DNA of 64,000 nt from Jiangella endophytica (GCF_003427025.1 NZ_QVAI01000008.1:1-64000); one strand, 5' to 3'. Numbered from the stretch's first letter, positions 1 to 9,403 are shown. The notes: a model not told the origin generated them from the letters alone. Translations and numbers: made by a program.

Positions 1-1
1 T

Positions 2-64
2 GTGCTCCCCGACCGCGCCTTCGACGCCTTCATCCGCCGCGCCACCCGAGTACCGTCATCCTGA
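2..64 (+). CDS. 3' end of a protein cut by the window edge, possibly a short-chain dehydrogenase
   Basis: Only the last 20 codons are visible, ending in TGA at 62-64. The peptide has the form LPDRAFDAFIRRATR, with strong GC3 codon use. It resembles the C-terminal tail of some actinobacterial short-chain dehydrogenases, but a match of this length is weak and the family is an inference. If real, it marks the last chromosomal gene to the left of the accessory block. Confidence 0.35.
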   Translation: MLPDRAFDAFIRRATRVPSS

Positions 65-370
65 CCTCACCCGAGCCCGGCGCAGCGACCGACGCCGCCG
101 CGGCGACGCACGCTGTTCGTCGCGGTCGTCGTGGTGCCGCTCGCCGGGCCGGCCATCCTCGGGGTGTCGTGCTGCTGGCCACGCGCTCGTGACGCGACGT
201 CATCCCATCGAGGGCGCAGACGCTGACGTACTTCTTCTTGCGGCCCTTGCCAGTGCTCTCGTTGGTCGTGGTCTTGGGCTGCTGCTTCACGGTGGACTGC
301 TTCACGACTCCTACTGCTCCGGTCGCTCCGGGCCGACGGCGAGCAGCCGTTCGCCGCCGGCCGAGCGGCC
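65..370. other. gene-poor junction with coding debris
   Basis: I find no complete gene here. On the plus strand, around 110-190, a hydrophobic run (LFVAVVVVPLAGPAILG) continues only after a frame change into VVLLATRS and a stop, as in the broken end of a membrane protein. On the minus strand, around 200-310, there is a lysine-rich stretch (KQQPKTTTNESTGKGRKKK) unlike its surroundings. Both look like remnants, not functional genes. The stretch may contain the left edge of the accessory block. Confidence 0.35.
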
Positions 371-2344
371 TCAGCTCACCGGCACGACGCGTAGATCGAC
401 AGTGAGCGTCCCGGAGAAACTGATCGTGAGGATTCGGTGGGTGCGATTGCCCAAGTACGACCTGTCCATCGGCGCGTACTTCGCTTCGCGATCCGCTCCC
501 CAGTCGATGATGAACCGCATGCCCCCACGGGTGAGGGTGAGCCCGCGGGTGACGGTGATCGTCTCCTGCCCGTAGGGCGCCGGCGTGCCGTTCGCGAAGA
601 CCACCTGGTCTCCGGTCCCGATGATGAGGGGGATGCGTTCCCGGGAGGCGCCCGGGGTGGTCAGCACACGCCTGATGCCGTCCGGACGGTGCGTCACGTC
701 CGTCGTCACCGCACCGTCTGCTGTCACGTACCTGGTGGTGAACACTCCCTTGTGCCCCGTCAGCGCATCCGGGGCGATGACGGCTCCGCGAGGTGTTGAT
801 CCGAAATGATGGGTCGCGGTCACCGGCCCGCGTGACGAGGCGGTTCCGACGGTGTCGGCGACGGTCGTCCAGTCGTCCGGACCCGTGCTGTTGACCGTCA
901 GCGCGAGCATGCCGGCGACAGGGTGCCAGAACGCGTTCGTCCCCATCCGCTGGAGGGAGTTCGGCCGCACACCGTAGACGGCGGCGGTGTAGTACCCGGG
1001 CCGCCGGACGAAGACGTACTGCTGGTCGAGCGTGCCCTTCCGCAGTTCGGTGAACGTGCTCTCCTGCCGATAGCGCAGAGCAGCGGTTCGAGCGTCTCGC
1101 TGCGCACTGGTCACTCCGAGAGGGGACTGCGGGACGTGCATGTACAGCCGCGGAGAGGAGTCCTGCTTTCGCCGCGGGGCGACCGGTGCGATCGACGCCG
1201 CCCACGCGTTTCGTGCGTCGGTCTTCTCCTCCGAGCTCACGAAGAACGCGCCGAGCGCCGGCACGTGAGGCAGCAGGGTCCGCGCGAGCGCGCTGCGGTC
1301 CAGATCGTCCTCAGGGGTCGTGACGAAGGTCGGAACGATGTTGCGGGCGCTGGTCGCGGAGAGGATGAATCCCTCGTTGCGTCCAGGTTCCATGACCACG
1401 ACGTAGCCGAACCACGCGGCGAACCGCTCCGCGAGCTGGATGATGGCCGGGTCGGGCAGTCGCTGGTACAGCGCGCCGAGGTCGGGCAGCATCACCTCGA
1501 AGTTGTACCCGGCGTCGGGGGCGAGCGGCTCGTGGAAGAACCCGGCAGGCGCCTGACCGTCCTGGAGGATGATCTGCAGGCGATTCGGCACCGATGCGCT
1601 GACGGCCGGTTCACCGAGGATGTGCGCGGCTTCGACCACACCGGAGAGTCCCGCGACGACCTGGTTGACGAACTGCACCGGTCGGTTCCAGTGCGGACGC
1701 GAGGTGTCGACGAGCCACGCGGAGCTCTTGCGAATGGCATCGCGGATCTGCAGACGGCGGTCGTGGAGCTCGCCCGCGGCGCGGAGGTCCCGGAGCGTCG
1801 CGGAGAGCGCGACGGTCCCGAAGCCGGTCGGCGACAGGTGGTGCTCGGTGGGTGAGTACTCCGGGTAGGACCCGTCAGCATGCTGCAGCGAGAGGTAGTA
1901 GCCGAGGGCTGCGTCCAGACGCCCCAGCAACGCGGGGTCACGGTAGTACGGATTCCAGGGCCGGTCGTTGGCGTAGAACCACGACAGCGTGGCGACATGC
2001 TCCATGATCCGCGCGTTGTACGGCTGATTCGGAGTGCGCTGCCAGCCGTCCTCCATCCACCCGTAGTTCGGAGCGACGTCTCGCACGCTGTTGGCCAACG
2101 GTGCGACGATCATCAGGTACGCCGCGAGGACCTGCTCGTTGGGGGCGAACCGGCTGCGTACGGGCTGCCCCGCCGGGAGCGGTGCGACCAGTGGCAGCAC
2201 CGTGCCGTCCGAGGTCGCCATCGCCGGCGACGCCTCGGCGTTCGCGATGGCCATCAGCGCTGCCGCGGCGCCCGTCCCCACCAGGAAGTTTCGTCGGCTG
2301 AGCGCTGGCAGCATCGGCGGACGTGCCTCGTCGTCATGCATCAT
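371..2344 (-). CDS. Tat-exported protein, possibly heparinase-like or polysaccharide lyase-like
   Basis: The protein is 657 residues. The N-terminus has a twin-arginine signal (SRRNFLVGTG, residues about 16-25) followed by an Ala-rich hydrophobic stretch, so it should be exported folded. Residues about 70-330 are rich in helices with Trp/Tyr-bearing repeats (for example WFYANDRPW and LQHADGSYPEYS), as in alpha/alpha-toroid lyases. The C-terminal third looks like a beta-sandwich. That two-part layout is typical of heparinase II/III-type and related lyases, but I see no diagnostic catalytic motif and infer only that it acts on an extracellular saccharide. The start follows an AAGGAG ribosome site. 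It lies directly downstream of the ABC importer genes, probably in the same operon. Confidence 0.6.
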   Translation of the reverse strand: MMHDDEARPPMLPALSRRNFLVGTGAAAALMAIANAEASPAMATSDGTVLPLVAPLPAGQPVRSRFAPNEQVLAAYLMIVAPLANSVRDVAPNYGWMEDGWQRTPNQPYNARIMEHVATLSWFYANDRPWNPYYRDPALLGRLDAALGYYLSLQHADGSYPEYSPTEHHLSPTGFGTVALSATLRDLRAAGELHDRRLQIRDAIRKSSAWLVDTSRPHWNRPVQFVNQVVAGLSGVVEAAHILGEPAVSASVPNRLQIILQDGQAPAGFFHEPLAPDAGYNFEVMLPDLGALYQRLPDPAIIQLAERFAAWFGYVVVMEPGRNEGFILSATSARNIVPTFVTTPEDDLDRSALARTLLPHVPALGAFFVSSEEKTDARNAWAASIAPVAPRRKQDSSPRLYMHVPQSPLGVTSAQRDARTAALRYRQESTFTELRKGTLDQQYVFVRRPGYYTAAVYGVRPNSLQRMGTNAFWHPVAGMLALTVNSTGPDDWTTVADTVGTASSRGPVTATHHFGSTPRGAVIAPDALTGHKGVFTTRYVTADGAVTTDVTHRPDGIRRVLTTPGASRERIPLIIGTGDQVVFANGTPAPYGQETITVTRGLTLTRGGMRFIIDWGADREAKYAPMDRSYLGNRTHRILTISFSGTLTVDLRVVPVS

Positions 2345-2425
2345 TCGACTCCTTCGTCTCGTGATTGGACTGGTTCGTTTCAGCGGTGGCGCCCGGCCCG
2401 CGCCGCCACTGAGGGCGTGCTCAGA

Positions 2426-3289
2426 TCACCCCTTGATTCCTGTCTGCGCCAGGCCTTGCACGAACTGCTTCTGCGCGATGAGGAACACCACGAGGATCGG
2501 AACGACGGTCAGTGATGCGGCGCCCAGCTGCGTGTTCCACATCTGCTCTCCGTAGAAGTCCTGGTATCGGGTGATCGCGAGCCCGAGCGTGAAGTTCTCG
2601 GGAGTGCGCAGGAAGATGAGCGCTTCGAAGTACATGTTGAAGCTGCGCAGGAACGCCATGATCCCGACCGCGGCGATCGCCGGCTTCGCGAGCGGCAGGG
2701 CGATGCGGAAGAAGACGCCGGCTCGGCTCACCCCGTCGAGCCTGGCCGCTTCCTCGTACTCCTTCGGAAAGGAGAGGAAGTGCTGCCGGTAGATGAAGAC
2801 GGACACCACCGACGTCGGCCCGAAGATCGGCAGGATGATCAGCGGCCAGTGGGTGTCGTTGAGACCCATGGCGTTGACCGCCGTGAAGATCGGGATGATC
2901 GTCACCTCGGTCGGCACCATCATCGCCGCCAGCATGAGCGTGAACGCCGCGTTGCGCAGCGGGAAGCGGATGCGCGCGAACGCGTAGCCCGCCATCGCGG
3001 ACAGCAGGATCGACGACACCGTGACGATGGCCGCGATGTACATCGAGTTGCCGTACTGCTGGAGGAACGGCTGCGCCGTGAACACCTGCGCGAAACCGTC
3101 GAGCGTCCACTCCCGCGGGAGCAGGGCGGGCGGCTGGACGAAGATCTCGTTCGCGGGCTTGAACGACGAGAAGAACATCCACAACGTGGGGTACAGGAAC
3201 GGCAGGGACAGCACCACGAGCAGCGCGTAGAGCGTGATCGTGGTGACTCTCGAACGATTGCGATCCGCTCGCGCCGCGTCAGACCTCAT
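2426..3289 (-). CDS. sugar ABC transporter permease, MalG/CUT1 type
   Basis: At 287 residues this is the usual length for the second permease of a carbohydrate-uptake ABC importer. About six membrane segments are visible. The cytoplasmic EAA loop is present as EEAARLDGVSRAGVFFRIAL near residue 190, where the ATPase docks. Its start overlaps the end of the first permease by 11 nt, so the two are translationally coupled. No ATPase gene is in this set; CUT1 importers of actinobacteria often share one MsiK-like ATPase encoded elsewhere, which is known for the family and inferred here. Confidence 0.9.
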   Translation of the reverse strand: MRSDAARADRNRSRVTTITLYALLVVLSLPFLYPTLWMFFSSFKPANEIFVQPPALLPREWTLDGFAQVFTAQPFLQQYGNSMYIAAIVTVSSILLSAMAGYAFARIRFPLRNAAFTLMLAAMMVPTEVTIIPIFTAVNAMGLNDTHWPLIILPIFGPTSVVSVFIYRQHFLSFPKEYEEAARLDGVSRAGVFFRIALPLAKPAIAAVGIMAFLRSFNMYFEALIFLRTPENFTLGLAITRYQDFYGEQMWNTQLGAASLTVVPILVVFLIAQKQFVQGLAQTGIKG

Positions 3290-4208
3290 CGTGCACCCAC
3301 CGTCGGCGCGTGGTCCACTGCAGCATCGTCAGGGCCAGGATGATGGCGAAGAGCACCACCCCGATCGCACTGGCGTACCCGAACTGCTGACTGATGAAGG
3401 CCGTGCGGTACAGGAAGAACGGCAGGACATTCGTCGTGTCCCCCGGTCCTCCCCCGGTCAGCAGTTGTACGGGCGCGAACACCTCGAGCGAGCCGATGGT
3501 CGTCAAGATCCCGGTGAGCAGGATCGTCGGCGCGATCATCGGCACCGTGATCGACCGGAACGATCTCCACGGGCCGGCGCCGTCCAGATGTGCGGCCTCC
3601 CGGATCTCTTCGGGAACGCTCTGCAGCGCGGCGAGGAACAGCACCATGTTCATCCCGACTCCCTTGAACACCTGCACCACGACAAGCGAGATCAGCGCGG
3701 TGGAGGGGTCAGCGAGCCAGTTGGGCCCGTCGATGCCGAGGATGGCCAGTGCGCCGTTGATTCCTCCGTCAGGCGCGAGAAGGAAGCCCCATGTCACGGA
3801 CCAGGCGACGACGGACACCACGACGGGCGAGAAGAAGATGGTACGAAACCCCGTGATGCCTTTCATCCGCCTGTTGAGAAGGACGGCGAGGCTGATGGCG
3901 ATCACGAGGTTCAGTACGAGGACACCCGCGCTGAAGAGCAGGCTCGCGATGATCGACGCGGAGAACGTCGGATCGGCGACGAGGCGGTAGTAGTTGTCGA
4001 GTCCGATGAACTCCATCTCGCCGGTGAGCGGGCGCCACTCGTTGAAGCTGTACCAGATGACGAAGATGAAAGGAACGACACCGAGGACGATGACGCCGAG
4101 GACCTGGGGCGCGACGAAGGCCACGCCGAGCCAGCCGTTCCCGCCTGGACGGGGCCGCCGGCTCGACACGGCTCTTCTGCCCTCCGCCCTGAAGGTGCGT
4201 GCGGTCAC
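3279..4208 (-). CDS. sugar ABC transporter permease, MalF/CUT1 type
   Basis: The protein is 309 residues if started at the GTG at 4208, five bases after the stop of the binding-protein gene. Upstream in-frame codons run back through that gene and are not family-like. It has about six membrane segments (first near residue 25, GWLGVAFVAPQVLGVIVLG) and the EAA loop (EEIREAAHLDGAGPWRSF) in the C-terminal third. It should pair with the neighbouring MalG-type permease to form the transmembrane channel of a sugar importer. The specific sugar is not evident, but the adjacent beta-mannosidase suggests a mannoside-type oligosaccharide. Confidence 0.88.
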   Translation of the reverse strand: MTARTFRAEGRRAVSSRRPRPGGNGWLGVAFVAPQVLGVIVLGVVPFIFVIWYSFNEWRPLTGEMEFIGLDNYYRLVADPTFSASIIASLLFSAGVLVLNLVIAISLAVLLNRRMKGITGFRTIFFSPVVVSVVAWSVTWGFLLAPDGGINGALAILGIDGPNWLADPSTALISLVVVQVFKGVGMNMVLFLAALQSVPEEIREAAHLDGAGPWRSFRSITVPMIAPTILLTGILTTIGSLEVFAPVQLLTGGGPGDTTNVLPFFLYRTAFISQQFGYASAIGVVLFAIILALTMLQWTTRRRWVHDEV

Positions 4209-4213
4209 TCGGG

Positions 4214-5506
4214 TCAGCCCTCGAGCGTCGGCGAGATCTGCTCGCAGATGCCGGTGACGGCGGTCTCCACGTCGCCGCCGGCCCACACGGGGTCGAGTCC
4301 GGCGCGAACCTTGTCGGTGAACTGCGAGAGCACCGGGTGCTGCGGCTTCACCTGAGCCTCGGGGACCACGTCGATGATGGCCGTCTGGATCTCCTCGGGC
4401 GTGAGCTTCGGCGCGGCCTGGGAGAGCGTCTCCACGTTGAGCAGCGACGCGCGGGGCGGCGGGAAGAACTGCGAGAGGAGCTCGGCGTTCGCGGGGTTCG
4501 TCAGGTAGGCGAGGAACCCGGCCGCCTGCTCCTGGTGTTCGCTGCGCTCCAGCACGCTCACGCCTGCCTGCCCGACGATGGGGTGGTAGCCGTCCGGTCC
4601 CGCCGGGAGGGGGAGGAACGACCACTCGAAGCTGTCGTCGAGGCTGCCGGACTGGCTGAGCTGGGCGACGCTGAACGCGACGTCACCGCTCGCGAATGCC
4701 GCCGGCGCAGCGTTCCCGGACACGGCCGGGATGGCGCCTCGCGCGATCTGGTCCTGGTACCAGGTGAGGTAGTCGACCATCTCCGGCGACGCGAACTCGC
4801 ACGTCGCGCCGTCCTCGGACCACGGGGCCGCGCCCCAGGCGTTCCCGAGCATGGTGACCGCGCTCCAGTTGGTGGTGGTGAAGGTCGGCACGTTCAGGCC
4901 GGCCGCCCCCGTCGCGCCGTTCGTCGCCGCCGCGACATCGGTGATCGTCGCCCACGTGTACTCCGGCGTGCCGACGAGGGTCGTCACATCGGGCTGGCCG
5001 GCGGCCGCCAGCAGGTCCTGGTTGACGTAGAGGGCGAACGGCGAGTTGGAGAACGGATATGCGTAGACGCCGCCGTCGTCGTCCTGCCAGGGCTCGAGCG
5101 CGGCGGGGAGGATGTCGTCGAGGTCGTACCCGTCGACGCCCTCCAGAGTGTCGCGCACGTCGTGCAGGATTCCGGCGTCGACGAACTCGGGGCCGCTCGC
5201 TTCGGGGATCCAGGCGAGATCGGGCACGTCGCCGCCGGCGATCTGCGTCGTCAGGCCGGCGATGTAGTCCGGGTTGGTGACCGGCTCGAACGTGATCGAT
5301 GCGACTTCGTCGCCGTGCTCCGCCGTGTAGGCGTCGCCGATCTCCTGCAACAGCGCCAGGTGGTCCTCATTCGATGACCAGAGCGCCATCTTCAGATCGA
5401 CCGGGCCCGACGCGCTGGAGTCGCCGCCGCCCCCGCATGCGCTGAGGGACACGGCAAGAACTCCGGTGAGCGCGATGGCGGCCCCTCGGGATCGGGTAGC
5501 TCGCAT
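4214..5506 (-). CDS. extracellular sugar-binding lipoprotein of the ABC importer
   Basis: The protein is 430 residues. It starts at an ATG preceded by AAGGAG at good spacing; a longer in-frame start gives an untypical N-terminus. The signal peptide ends in a lipobox (SLSACGG, lipidated Cys near residue 24), so it should be anchored outside the membrane. The body has the pattern of family 1 solute-binding proteins, with a conserved glycine-rich hinge (AGGDVPDLAWIP) and a C-terminal EEIQTAIIDVVPEAQVKPQHP segment. It is the first gene of the importer operon, with both permeases and the Tat-exported protein downstream on the same strand. Confidence 0.9.
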   Translation of the reverse strand: MRATRSRGAAIALTGVLAVSLSACGGGGDSSASGPVDLKMALWSSNEDHLALLQEIGDAYTAEHGDEVASITFEPVTNPDYIAGLTTQIAGGDVPDLAWIPEASGPEFVDAGILHDVRDTLEGVDGYDLDDILPAALEPWQDDDGGVYAYPFSNSPFALYVNQDLLAAAGQPDVTTLVGTPEYTWATITDVAAATNGATGAAGLNVPTFTTTNWSAVTMLGNAWGAAPWSEDGATCEFASPEMVDYLTWYQDQIARGAIPAVSGNAAPAAFASGDVAFSVAQLSQSGSLDDSFEWSFLPLPAGPDGYHPIVGQAGVSVLERSEHQEQAAGFLAYLTNPANAELLSQFFPPPRASLLNVETLSQAAPKLTPEEIQTAIIDVVPEAQVKPQHPVLSQFTDKVRAGLDPVWAGGDVETAVTGICEQISPTLEG

Positions 5507-5600
5507 GAAGTACTCCTTCGGACTCATGACGCGCCTCATAGCACGCACGCTGAGCGAAAAAGTACCAGAGCTACCGAGAAAATCAAGGAGTATTTTCGAG
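5507..5600 (-). promoter_or_regulatory. probable promoter region of the sugar importer operon
   Basis: This short AT-rich gap separates the LacI gene from the importer operon and overlaps the LacI stop codon. It contains facing AAAAT and ATTTT arms (5579-5583 and 5592-5596) that could form a weak operator. The placement right behind a LacI gene suggests local control, but no strong palindrome is visible. Confidence 0.3.
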
Positions 5601-6617
5601 ATGTTGCGGCGGAGCTGTCGAGTCGCGGACGATGAGCTCGGTGGCGAGGTCGGTATGGAATGCGGGGGGCGCCGCGCCGAGCAGGAGCTTGTGGGCGACC
5701 TCGACCGCGTACGAGCCCATGGCCGCCGACGGCTGCCGGATGGTCGTCAGCTGCGGCGCCGTCATCCGCGCGACGAGCTGGTCATCGAAGCCGATGACGC
5801 TGAGATCCCGCGGGACCGACAACCCGGCGCGCCGAGCCGCCTCCAGCACACCGGCGGCCTGAGCGTCGCTCGCAGCGAAGATCGCCGTGACCCGATCCGA
5901 CCGGCTCAGGAGTTCCTGGGCGGCCCGCAGTCCCGACTCGTAGGTGAAGTCGCCCTCGTCGACGACGTCGGCGCCGGCCTGGATCCCGGCAGAGGCCAGC
6001 GCGGCGAGGTGGCCGTGCTTGCGGGCGATCGACGCCTGCGTGTCCGCCACGCCCCCGAGGAAGCCGATGCGCCTGTGCCCGAGCGCCAGCAGGTGCTGCG
6101 TGGCGGCCATCCCGCCTGCGAAGTTCGTCGCCCCGACCGAGTACGAGTCGCTGTCCGGCAGCTGGTAGGTGTCCACTTCCACGAGCGGGACGCCGTTCTT
6201 CGCGAGCTGCGCCCGCTCCTCCGTCCGCAGCCGGGACTTCAACGCGATGACCGCCGTAGGGCCGTTGCGCTTCGTGCGCTCGACCCACCCCGTGGCAGGC
6301 AGGCCGTCGGGGAGGTCGAGGAGGACGAGCTCGACGCCGGCTTCGTGCGCCGCCTGCATGGTGCCGCGCAGGATCTCCACGGTCAGCGGCGACGACATGC
6401 TGGAGCTTGCGAGCACGACCAGCACCGTGGCCAGGTCGCTGCGGGAGCGCTGCTTGGGTGACAGGTACTGCTTGTCACGCAGGACGGACTCCACCCGCAC
6501 CCGGGTGTCGGCGGCGACGTCCGGCGCCCCGTTCACGACCTTCGACACGGTCGAGATCGAGACACCCGCCGCGCCCGCCACCTCGGCAAGCGACGGTCGA
6601 CGCTCCTTCGCGCCCAT
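5583..6617 (-). CDS. LacI-family transcriptional regulator of the sugar importer
   Basis: The protein is about 344 residues. The N-terminal helix-turn-helix and hinge are canonical (PSLAEVAGAAGVSISTVSKV near residues 9-28), followed by a periplasmic-binding-type sensor domain ending in IGFDDQLVARMTAPQLTTIR. I chose the ATG at 6617, which sits five bases after GAAGGGG. It lies between the importer operon, in the same direction, and the divergent FAD oxidoreductase gene, so it probably represses one or both in response to an imported sugar. The ligand is unknown. Confidence 0.9.
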   Translation of the reverse strand: MGAKERRPSLAEVAGAAGVSISTVSKVVNGAPDVAADTRVRVESVLRDKQYLSPKQRSRSDLATVLVVLASSSMSSPLTVEILRGTMQAAHEAGVELVLLDLPDGLPATGWVERTKRNGPTAVIALKSRLRTEERAQLAKNGVPLVEVDTYQLPDSDSYSVGATNFAGGMAATQHLLALGHRRIGFLGGVADTQASIARKHGHLAALASAGIQAGADVVDEGDFTYESGLRAAQELLSRSDRVTAIFAASDAQAAGVLEAARRAGLSVPRDLSVIGFDDQLVARMTAPQLTTIRQPSAAMGSYAVEVAHKLLLGAAPPAFHTDLATELIVRDSTAPPQHLENTP

Positions 6618-6741
6618 AGGCACCCCTTCGGTTCACTTCGAGTCCATCGATCCTACGGCGACCGCGTCGCCTCTAGGGATTTTACTTGCATCCCATCGGG
6701 AAAAGCTCCTAGAATTCTCGGGAAACGAAAGGTGCTCTCCC
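6618..6741 (+). promoter_or_regulatory. divergent promoter region, LacI gene / FAD oxidoreductase
   Basis: On the plus strand a TTGCAT -35 element (6686-6691) and a TAGAAT -10 element (6710-6715) are separated by 18 bp, giving a start point about 20 nt before the FAD gene's GTG. The region also contains CCCATCGGGAAAAG between the two hexamers, a possible LacI contact site, though it is not a clean palindrome. The elements are read directly; their function is inferred. Confidence 0.5.
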
Positions 6742-8352
6742 GTGACGCAGCAGCAGGCCGACCTTCTCATCATCGGCGGCGGAGTCGGCGGCGTCTCCGC
6801 CGCCCTCGCCGCATTGCGCCGAGGCACATCGGTGATCATGACCGAGCAGACACCTTGGCTGGGGGGACAGCTCACAGCGCAACTGGTGCCCAGCGACGAG
6901 CACCGGCGCATCGAGACGACGGGCCGCAACCGCAGCTACGCGCAGTTCCGCCACCTCATCCGCGAGCACTACCGGACCTACTACCCGCTGACCGCCGCGG
7001 CACGAGCCGACGAGCATCTGAACCCGGGTGCGGCGTGGGTCAGCCCGCTGAGTGTCGAGCCCAAGGTCATCCTCGCGGTGCTCCACAGCCTGCTGCGCCC
7101 GTACGAAGCGTCCGGGCAGCTGACGCTGATGCTCGACACCACGCCCGTCGCGGTGCACACCGACGGCGACCTCGTCAGCGCCGTCGTGGTTCGCGACCGC
7201 GACGGGAATGGTGTCGAGCTCACCGCACCGTTCGTTCTTGACGCGACCGAGCTCGGCGACCTGCTGGAACTGGGCGGCGTCGAGTTCGTCACCGGGCGTG
7301 AGAGTCACGCCGAGACCGGTGAGCCCGGAGCCCCGGAGACGGGTGACCCCCTCGACATGCAGAGCGTCACGTGGTGTTTCGCGGTCGAGCATCGTGACGG
7401 CGAAGACCACACCATCGACCGTCCGGACGACTATGGCGCCTTCCGTGACTGGCGCCCTCCACAGCTCGCGGGCGAGAAGATGCTGGGGTTCCGCCGAGCC
7501 GCCCACGACGGATCGATCGCCCGCGAGTACACGCTGAACGTGAACGCGGACGACGACCCGTTCGCCATCGACGTGGATCATCGCAACATGGGCGCGGCTC
7601 CCGAGCTGTGGAACTATCGCCGCGTCGCCGCGCGGCGTCAGTTCGAGGGCGGCGCGTACGAGAGCGACATCGTGATCGTGAACTGGCCCATGAATGACTA
7701 CGCCGGTGGGCCTCTTTTCGGCATCGAGGACGCAGCAGCGCACTGGGACCGCTCCAAGGCGCTCAGCAGGTCGCTGCTCTACTGGCTGCAGACGGAGGCC
7801 CCGAGGCCGGACGGCGGCGCCGGGTGGCCGGGCCTTCGACTCACGCCGCGAGTGACGGGAACCGCGGACGGATTCGCGATGATGCCGTACTTCCGGGAGT
7901 CGCGTCGCATTCGGGCGCAGCGCACGATTCTCGAGCAGGACTTCGACCGGGACCTTCGCGACGGCCGGGGGGCGGAACGCTATCCGGACACGGTGGGCGT
8001 TGGACACTACTACTGGATCGACCGCCATGCCACGACCGGCGGCAGCGCCGGCGGCGGCGGGCTGCCGGAGCCGTTCGAGATACCGCTCGGCGCACTCCTG
8101 CCGCAGCGTGTGCGGAACCTGCTACCGGCCGCCAAGAACATCGGCACCACCCACATTTCGAACGGCAGCTACCGGCTGCAGCCCGTGGAGTGGTCCATCG
8201 GTGAAGCGGTAGGCGCACTCGCCGCATACTGTCTCGACCGCAAGATCGAGCCGGCCGCGGTGAGCGCCGACTCGCGCGAACTCAGGGACTTCCAGAACGA
8301 CCTCGAACGAGGTGGCGTGCAGCTGCGATGGGACCCCGCCCTTCGGTGGTAG
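6742..8352 (+). CDS. FAD-dependent oxidoreductase (FAD_oxidored family)
   Basis: The protein is 536 residues from the GTG at 6742, which follows GAAAGG; longer in-frame starts run back through the opposite-strand LacI gene. The N-terminus has the dinucleotide-binding fold (LLIIGGGVGGVSAALAALRR, residues about 6-25). The C-terminus ends in the family's conserved segment (THISNGSYRLQPVEW and IGEAVGALAAYC). Members of this family are frequently encoded beside sugar ABC importers and glycoside-degrading enzymes in actinobacteria and planctomycetes, but the substrates are mostly unproven. I infer oxidation of a sugar or its derivative. Confidence 0.8.
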   Translation: MTQQQADLLIIGGGVGGVSAALAALRRGTSVIMTEQTPWLGGQLTAQLVPSDEHRRIETTGRNRSYAQFRHLIREHYRTYYPLTAAARADEHLNPGAAWVSPLSVEPKVILAVLHSLLRPYEASGQLTLMLDTTPVAVHTDGDLVSAVVVRDRDGNGVELTAPFVLDATELGDLLELGGVEFVTGRESHAETGEPGAPETGDPLDMQSVTWCFAVEHRDGEDHTIDRPDDYGAFRDWRPPQLAGEKMLGFRRAAHDGSIAREYTLNVNADDDPFAIDVDHRNMGAAPELWNYRRVAARRQFEGGAYESDIVIVNWPMNDYAGGPLFGIEDAAAHWDRSKALSRSLLYWLQTEAPRPDGGAGWPGLRLTPRVTGTADGFAMMPYFRESRRIRAQRTILEQDFDRDLRDGRGAERYPDTVGVGHYYWIDRHATTGGSAGGGGLPEPFEIPLGALLPQRVRNLLPAAKNIGTTHISNGSYRLQPVEWSIGEAVGALAAYCLDRKIEPAAVSADSRELRDFQNDLERGGVQLRWDPALRW

Positions 8353-8368
8353 CCCAGCCACCCGAAGA

Positions 8369-9403
8369 TCAGGTCTCGACCGGCGCCGGCCCGGTCGAGG
8401 CTCTGACCCGCAGAGTCGGCGTCGCATCCTGAAAGGCAGCCGGCTCGACACCGTCGATGACGTCCAAGAGCCGGCGTGCGGCGTGGGCCCCGAGGGCAAG
8501 GACATCGTGACCGAGGGCAGTCAACGACGGCGTCACCAGTTGGCAGAGCAATGAATCGTCCCAGGCGACGATGGAGACGTCGCCTGGAACAGAGAGCCCG
8601 AGATCGTGCGCGGCGGTGAGCGCTGCCACAGCCATGACGTCGTTGTCGAACAAGAGCCCAGATGGTGGGCGCGAAACAGACAGCACGGTCCGCGCCGCGT
8701 CTGCTCCGGAGTCCAGCGAGAGGTCAGTTCGTACGATGTCGTGTTCGATGCCGACAGCCTGCGAGGCACTCTCGAAGGCGGCATCTCGGATGACCGTATA
8801 GGCGTACCGACCGGGAGCGGCGAAGCGGGTGATCCTGCGATGACCGAGAGACACAAGGTGCTCGACGGCCTGCTGCGTCGCCGCCGCATCGTCGGTCCAC
8901 AGCGACGTCAATCCAGCTGCCTCGCTCGGGTCGCCGACGACCACGGCCGGTGCGCCTATCTCTTTCACCAGTTCGACGCGGGGGTCGTCGGCGATCACGT
9001 CGGTGAGCAGCACGCCGTCGACGCGTCGCGACATGTGCCATCTCCGGATCGCTTCGACTTCCGCGACTGCGGTGGGTGCCACTTCGAGCAGAAGCCCCAT
9101 CGAGCGTGGGGCGAGGGTAGCTTCCACACCGGCGATGAACTGCATGTAGAACGGCTCGACTGCCAGGTCGCGTGGATCTCGCGCGAGCACCAGCCCGATC
9201 GTCCCCGACCCCGCACCTGCCAGAGACCGCGCGGCGCTCGCGGGTGACCAGCCGAGCCGGGCCGCCACGGCGAGCACCCGTGCGCGAGTGTCCAAGGACA
9301 CCCCGGGCCGGCCGTTGAGGGCGTAGGAGACGCTCGCCGTCGACGTCTGCGCCTCACGGGCGACATCGGCGATGGTGACCCGAGGCCGCGAAGTGCTCGT
9401 CAT
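8369..9403 (-). CDS. LacI-family regulator co-transcribed with the beta-mannosidase
   Basis: The protein is 344 residues. The N-terminal DNA-binding part is clear (VTIADVAREAQTSTASVSYA, residues about 9-28), followed by the alanine hinge (SPASAARSLAG) and a sensor domain with the usual SIVAWDDS motif. The gene starts 14 nt after the beta-mannosidase stop, so the two are probably one transcript. The perfect palindrome upstream of that transcript (11929-11942) is the natural operator, which would make this an autoregulated unit induced by a mannoside. Confidence 0.9.
   Translation of the reverse strand: MTSTSRPRVTIADVAREAQTSTASVSYALNGRPGVSLDTRARVLAVAARLGWSPASAARSLAGAGSGTIGLVLARDPRDLAVEPFYMQFIAGVEATLAPRSMGLLLEVAPTAVAEVEAIRRWHMSRRVDGVLLTDVIADDPRVELVKEIGAPAVVVGDPSEAAGLTSLWTDDAAATQQAVEHLVSLGHRRITRFAAPGRYAYTVIRDAAFESASQAVGIEHDIVRTDLSLDSGADAARTVLSVSRPPSGLLFDNDVMAVAALTAAHDLGLSVPGDVSIVAWDDSLLCQLVTPSLTALGHDVLALGAHAARRLLDVIDGVEPAAFQDATPTLRVRASTGPAPVET

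Noticed and set aside
205-225. Left copy of the tRNA-Val 3' end as attachment site
   Set aside because: Only an eight-base match (GGGCGCAG) exists, which is expected by chance in such GC-rich DNA.
200-310. Small lysine-rich protein on the minus strand
   Set aside because: The only ribosome-like site is two bases from a GTG, and the downstream part reads as Arg-rich noise, so I list it only as debris.
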